DNA of 45,080 nt from Chloroflexota bacterium (GTDB lineage Bacteria > Chloroflexota > Limnocylindria > QHBO01), in the NCBI GenBank assembly GCA_020848055.1, contig JADLBB010000227.1:1-45080 (forward strand), read 5' to 3'. Both the position numbers and the translations under genes were made by a program. How positions within the stretch are numbered: the first letter of the stretch is position 1; each line of letters opens with the position of its first letter. The notes beneath the pieces are model-generated. The model was given only the letters and a program-made list of their open reading frames with translations, was not told the origin of the DNA and made no database searches. Of this stretch, positions 35,598 through 45,080 are shown piece after piece.

Positions 35598-35599
35598 GC

Positions 35600-40051
<4,452 letters not shown>

Positions 40052-40058
40052 GTGCGCG

Positions 40059-43538
<3,480 letters not shown>

Positions 43539-43589
43539 TCAGTACTCCTGGAAGAAGGCATGGTGAGGCGCGGACACGCGAACGAGGAG

Positions 43590-43617
43590 TGTATAGCAAC
43601 CCCGGGCGCTTCGTCAA
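43590..43617 (-). promoter_or_regulatory. rpoBC promoter
   Basis: The minus strand carries TTGACG (43612-43617) and TATACA (43590-43595) with a 16-base spacer. Transcription would start near 43583, giving a leader of about 45 bases before the rpoB ATG. It lies between the repeat pair and rpoB, so rpoBC can be expressed apart from rplJL. Confidence 0.7.
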
Positions 43618-43659
43618 CCGAAGCGGTTCTGAGGTATTAGGTCATGGCCCCGGCCCGAT

Positions 43660-43808
43660 GTGCTCCGGGGGCACGCATGGGCCAAGCGAGGATCTCGCCG
43701 CGGCTGTTCCATGGCCACCCCGTGCCACCCTGGCACAAGCCGGGCACGCAGAGCCGCGCATCAGGCGCTGCCAGCCGCCTGCTTCTCCGATGCGTGCTCC
43801 CCCGGCAC
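43660..43808. repeat. Structured repeat element, copy A
   Basis: 149 bases that align without gaps to 43895-44043 at a constant offset of 235, about 78% identical by hand count over the slightly longer 153-base stretch. The last 42 aligned bases (43772-43813) are identical. The ends are imperfect inverted repeats: GTGCTCCGGGGGCACGCAT on the left matches the reverse complement of the right end at 15 of 19 positions. Inside is a six-pair hairpin GTGCCA-CCC-TGGCAC (43722-43736). Confidence 0.8.
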
Positions 43809-43852
43809 GCGCGGCGCTTGCTCCCGGCACCACTCACATCTCGTCCAGACCC

Positions 43853-43892
43853 CCGTTGATTCCAAGGGCACTCCGTTGATTCCGAGAGCAGC
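43853..43892. repeat. 20-bp tandem duplication
   Basis: Two adjacent 20-base units, each starting CCGTTGATTCC, match at 16 of 20 positions. They sit between the two copies of the larger repeat. The first 11 bases are identical. Confidence 0.7.
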
Positions 43893-43894
43893 TG

Positions 43895-44043
43895 TTGCCC
43901 CGCAGGCATGCATCGGCCAAGCAGAGATCCGGAGGACCCGACTCCATGGCTGCCTTGTGCGGCCACCGCACAAACCGGGCACGCCGAACCGCGCACAAGG
44001 CGCTGACAGCCGCCTGCTTCTCCGATGCGTGCTCCCCCGGCAC
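43895..44043. repeat. Structured repeat element, copy B
   Basis: The second, directly oriented copy. Its right inverted end is identical to copy A; its left end is degenerate (12 of 19 against the right end). The internal hairpin is TTGTGCGG-CCA-CCGCACAA (43955-43973), eight pairs. Two inner base pairs differ from copy A on both sides of the stem, so pairing is kept. Confidence 0.8.
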
Positions 44044-44080
44044 GCGCGAGAACCGGCCGCGCGAACTCGCAGGGAAGGAC

Positions 44081-44110
44081 AGGGCCGGCCCCGCGGACGG
44101 GGCCGGCCCT
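44081..44110 (-). terminator. Very stable hairpin after rplL
   Basis: On the minus strand, 13 perfect base pairs (AGGGCCGGCCCCG with its complement) close a TCCG loop, which fits the UNCG tetraloop pattern. It begins 22 bases after the rplL stop. The following TGTCCTTCCCT is only mildly U-rich, so it may terminate, pause, or protect the 3' end. Confidence 0.7.
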
Positions 44111-44132
44111 GGCGCCGGGGTCGAGCGGCGCG

Positions 44133-44534
44133 CTACTTGATCTCGACGGTCGCCCCGGCCTCGGCCAGCTTCTCCTTGACCTGCTCGGCCTCCTCCTTGG
44201 CCACGCCCTCCTTGACCGCCTTGGGGGCTGCGTCGACGAGGTCCTTGGCCTCCTTGAGGCCCAGGCCGGTGAGCTCGCGCACGGCCTTGATCACGAGGAT
44301 CTTGTTCGCGCCGACGTCGGTCAGCACCGCGTCGAACTCGGTCTGCTCCTCTTCGGCCGCGGCGGCCGCGCCGTCGCCGCCACCAGCGACCGGGGCAGCC
44401 GCAACTGCCACCGGGGCGGCGGCGGTCACGCCGTAGCGCTCCTCGAAGGCCTTCACCAGCTCGCTCAGCTCGAGGACGGTCATGCTGTCGATCGCCTCGA
44501 GGATCGCGTCCTTGTCCAGGGTCTTGGTCGCCAT
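44133..44534 (-). CDS. rplL: 50S ribosomal protein L7/L12
   Basis: 133 residues. The N-terminal dimerisation domain (1-34), an A/G/E-rich hinge (about 38-66) and the C-terminal factor-binding domain are visible, including 'NKILVIKAVRELTGLGLKEA' and KDLVDAAPKAVKEGV. The stalk protein recruits translational GTPases. The hinge is longer than in E. coli (121 aa). AAGGAG lies about 11 bases before the ATG, and rplJ ends 36 bases upstream. Confidence 0.98.
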   Translation of the reverse strand: MATKTLDKDAILEAIDSMTVLELSELVKAFEERYGVTAAAPVAVAAAPVAGGGDGAAAAAEEEQTEFDAVLTDVGANKILVIKAVRELTGLGLKEAKDLVDAAPKAVKEGVAKEEAEQVKEKLAEAGATVEIK

Positions 44535-44570
44535 CTGAATCGGTTCTCCTTGTTCGTTGCGTCGGGGCGG

Positions 44571-45080
44571 CTAGGCCGCGGACTCGTTGGTTCGTTTCTT
44601 GTCGGCGACCGCGGCGAGCACACCAACCAGGTTGCGCAGGTTGGCTGCCAGCACGCCGGCCATGCCGGTCAGGGGTGCGGCCATCCCGCCGGCGAGCCTG
44701 CCGAGCAGGACGTCGCGCGACGGGAGAGTCGCCAGTCGGTTGAGCGCGGCGGCGTCGATAGCAGTGCTGCCGAGCATCCCGCCGCGCACCGACACGACGC
44801 GCGAGTACGGACGCAGGGCATCGGCGACGGCCTTGGCCATGGCGGCCTCGTCGCCGTCGATCGTGGCCAGTGCGGTCGGCCCGTCGAGCATCGGCTTGAG
44901 CTCGGAGCGGCCGGCCTCGTCGGCGGCGATCTTGAGCAGGCGGTTCTTGGCCACGGTCAGGCGGACGCCGCCGTCACGCAGCGTGCGACGCACCTGCTGC
45001 ATATCGGCGACCTTGAGGCCGCGGTAGTCGGCCACGGCGATGGCCGAGCTCGAGCGGAGCAGCTCCGCCAGCTCGGTCAC
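44571..45080 (-). CDS. rplJ: 50S ribosomal protein L10 (5' end cut by window)
   Basis: 169 residues are readable. 'ELLRSSSAIAVADYRGLKVA', 'LRDGGVRLTVAKNRLLKIAA' and the 'DGPTALATIDGD' segment identify L10, which anchors the L7/L12 stalk to 23S rRNA. The GTG at the window edge could be read as a start. L10 usually has about 10-15 more residues before this helix, so the true start is probably outside. Any L10 autoregulatory leader is also outside. Confidence 0.93.
   Translation of the reverse strand: MTELAELLRSSSAIAVADYRGLKVADMQQVRRTLRDGGVRLTVAKNRLLKIAADEAGRSELKPMLDGPTALATIDGDEAAMAKAVADALRPYSRVVSVRGGMLGSTAIDAAALNRLATLPSRDVLLGRLAGGMAAPLTGMAGVLAANLRNLVGVLAAVADKKRTNESAA

Larger units (their letters stand above)
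43539..44132. other. Gene-free rplL-rpoB interval
   Basis: 594 bases without a convincing gene. Short open frames on both strands do not hold across the two repeat copies: the same reading frame continues in one copy and meets a stop in the other. Reading in gene direction, it contains the rplL terminator hairpin, repeat copy B, a 20-bp tandem duplication, repeat copy A and the rpoB promoter. Confidence 0.7.

Noticed and set aside
35572..35599. Bidirectional terminator between the plus-strand gene and rpoC
   Set aside because: The hairpin is only five pairs and lacks a T tract on either strand, so it is listed as a weak hairpin only.
43637..43996. 119-codon minus-strand frame across the rplL-rpoB repeats
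   Set aside because: The two repeat copies are offset by 235, not a multiple of three, and the matching frame of copy A hits a stop. No coding conservation between copies.
43853..44048. Possible CRISPR-like array in the repeat interval
   Set aside because: Only two large copies, 235 bases apart, and one unrelated 20-base tandem pair. There is no regular repeat-spacer pattern and no cas genes.

Overview
The window is a GC-rich bacterial chromosome segment. It carries the rplJL-rpoBC cluster, a complete str-S10-spc-alpha ribosomal protein superoperon, and a long cell-wall/c-di-AMP operon, nearly all on the minus strand. Several features suggest a member of the Chloroflexota: EF-Tu with a Chloroflexus-like switch region, an S12 with an N-terminal insertion and the GIGHNLQEHS variant, zinc-type S4, S14 and L36, and a GlmL/DUF6754 membrane gene cluster that I associate with that phylum. 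The class cannot be fixed by eye; an uncultured high-GC lineage such as Limnocylindria-like bacteria is a guess. There are no tRNAs, rRNAs, insertion sequences or CRISPR arrays.

Reading in the direction of transcription (high to low coordinates): rplJ (cut by the right edge) and rplL end at a very stable GC hairpin. A 594-bp gene-free stretch follows. It holds two 149-bp direct copies of an element with imperfect inverted ends and a covarying internal hairpin, a 20-bp tandem duplication, and a dedicated rpoB promoter. rpoB and rpoC follow. A single plus-strand gene (35272-35571), a small membrane protein, sits between rpoC and rpsL.

A near-consensus promoter at 35177-35206 drives rpsL-rpsG-fusA-tuf-rpsJ-rplC-rplD-rplW-rplB-rpsS-rplV-rpsC-rplP-rpmC-rpsQ-rplN-rplX-rplE-rpsN-rpsH-rplF-rplR-rpsE-rpmD-rplO-secY-adk-map. 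A second promoter just after map begins infA-rpmJ-rpsM-rpsK-rpsD-rpoA-rplQ-truA-rplM-rpsI, which ends at an intrinsic terminator at 13344-13365. Genes are separated by a few bases or overlap by 1-14 bases, so translational coupling is pervasive. The 37-codon rpmJ is present at 17902-18015.

From 13288 to the left edge runs a third unit: cdaA-cdaR-glmM-glmS-acpS-nnrD-alr, then a macro-domain gene, an 89-residue unknown, a DUF6754 membrane protein, three further membrane proteins, a GlmL/MutL-type ATPase and a truncated gene. The first part makes c-di-AMP, glucosamine-6-P, glucosamine-1-P and D-alanine, so it couples turgor signalling to peptidoglycan precursor supply. The second part has no assigned function. 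It is tightly coupled, has about 16 predicted membrane segments in four proteins, and contains an actin-fold GlmL without the B12-dependent mutase it normally accompanies. This is the best candidate for an undescribed system here. The other candidate is the structured repeat pair in the rplL-rpoB gap.
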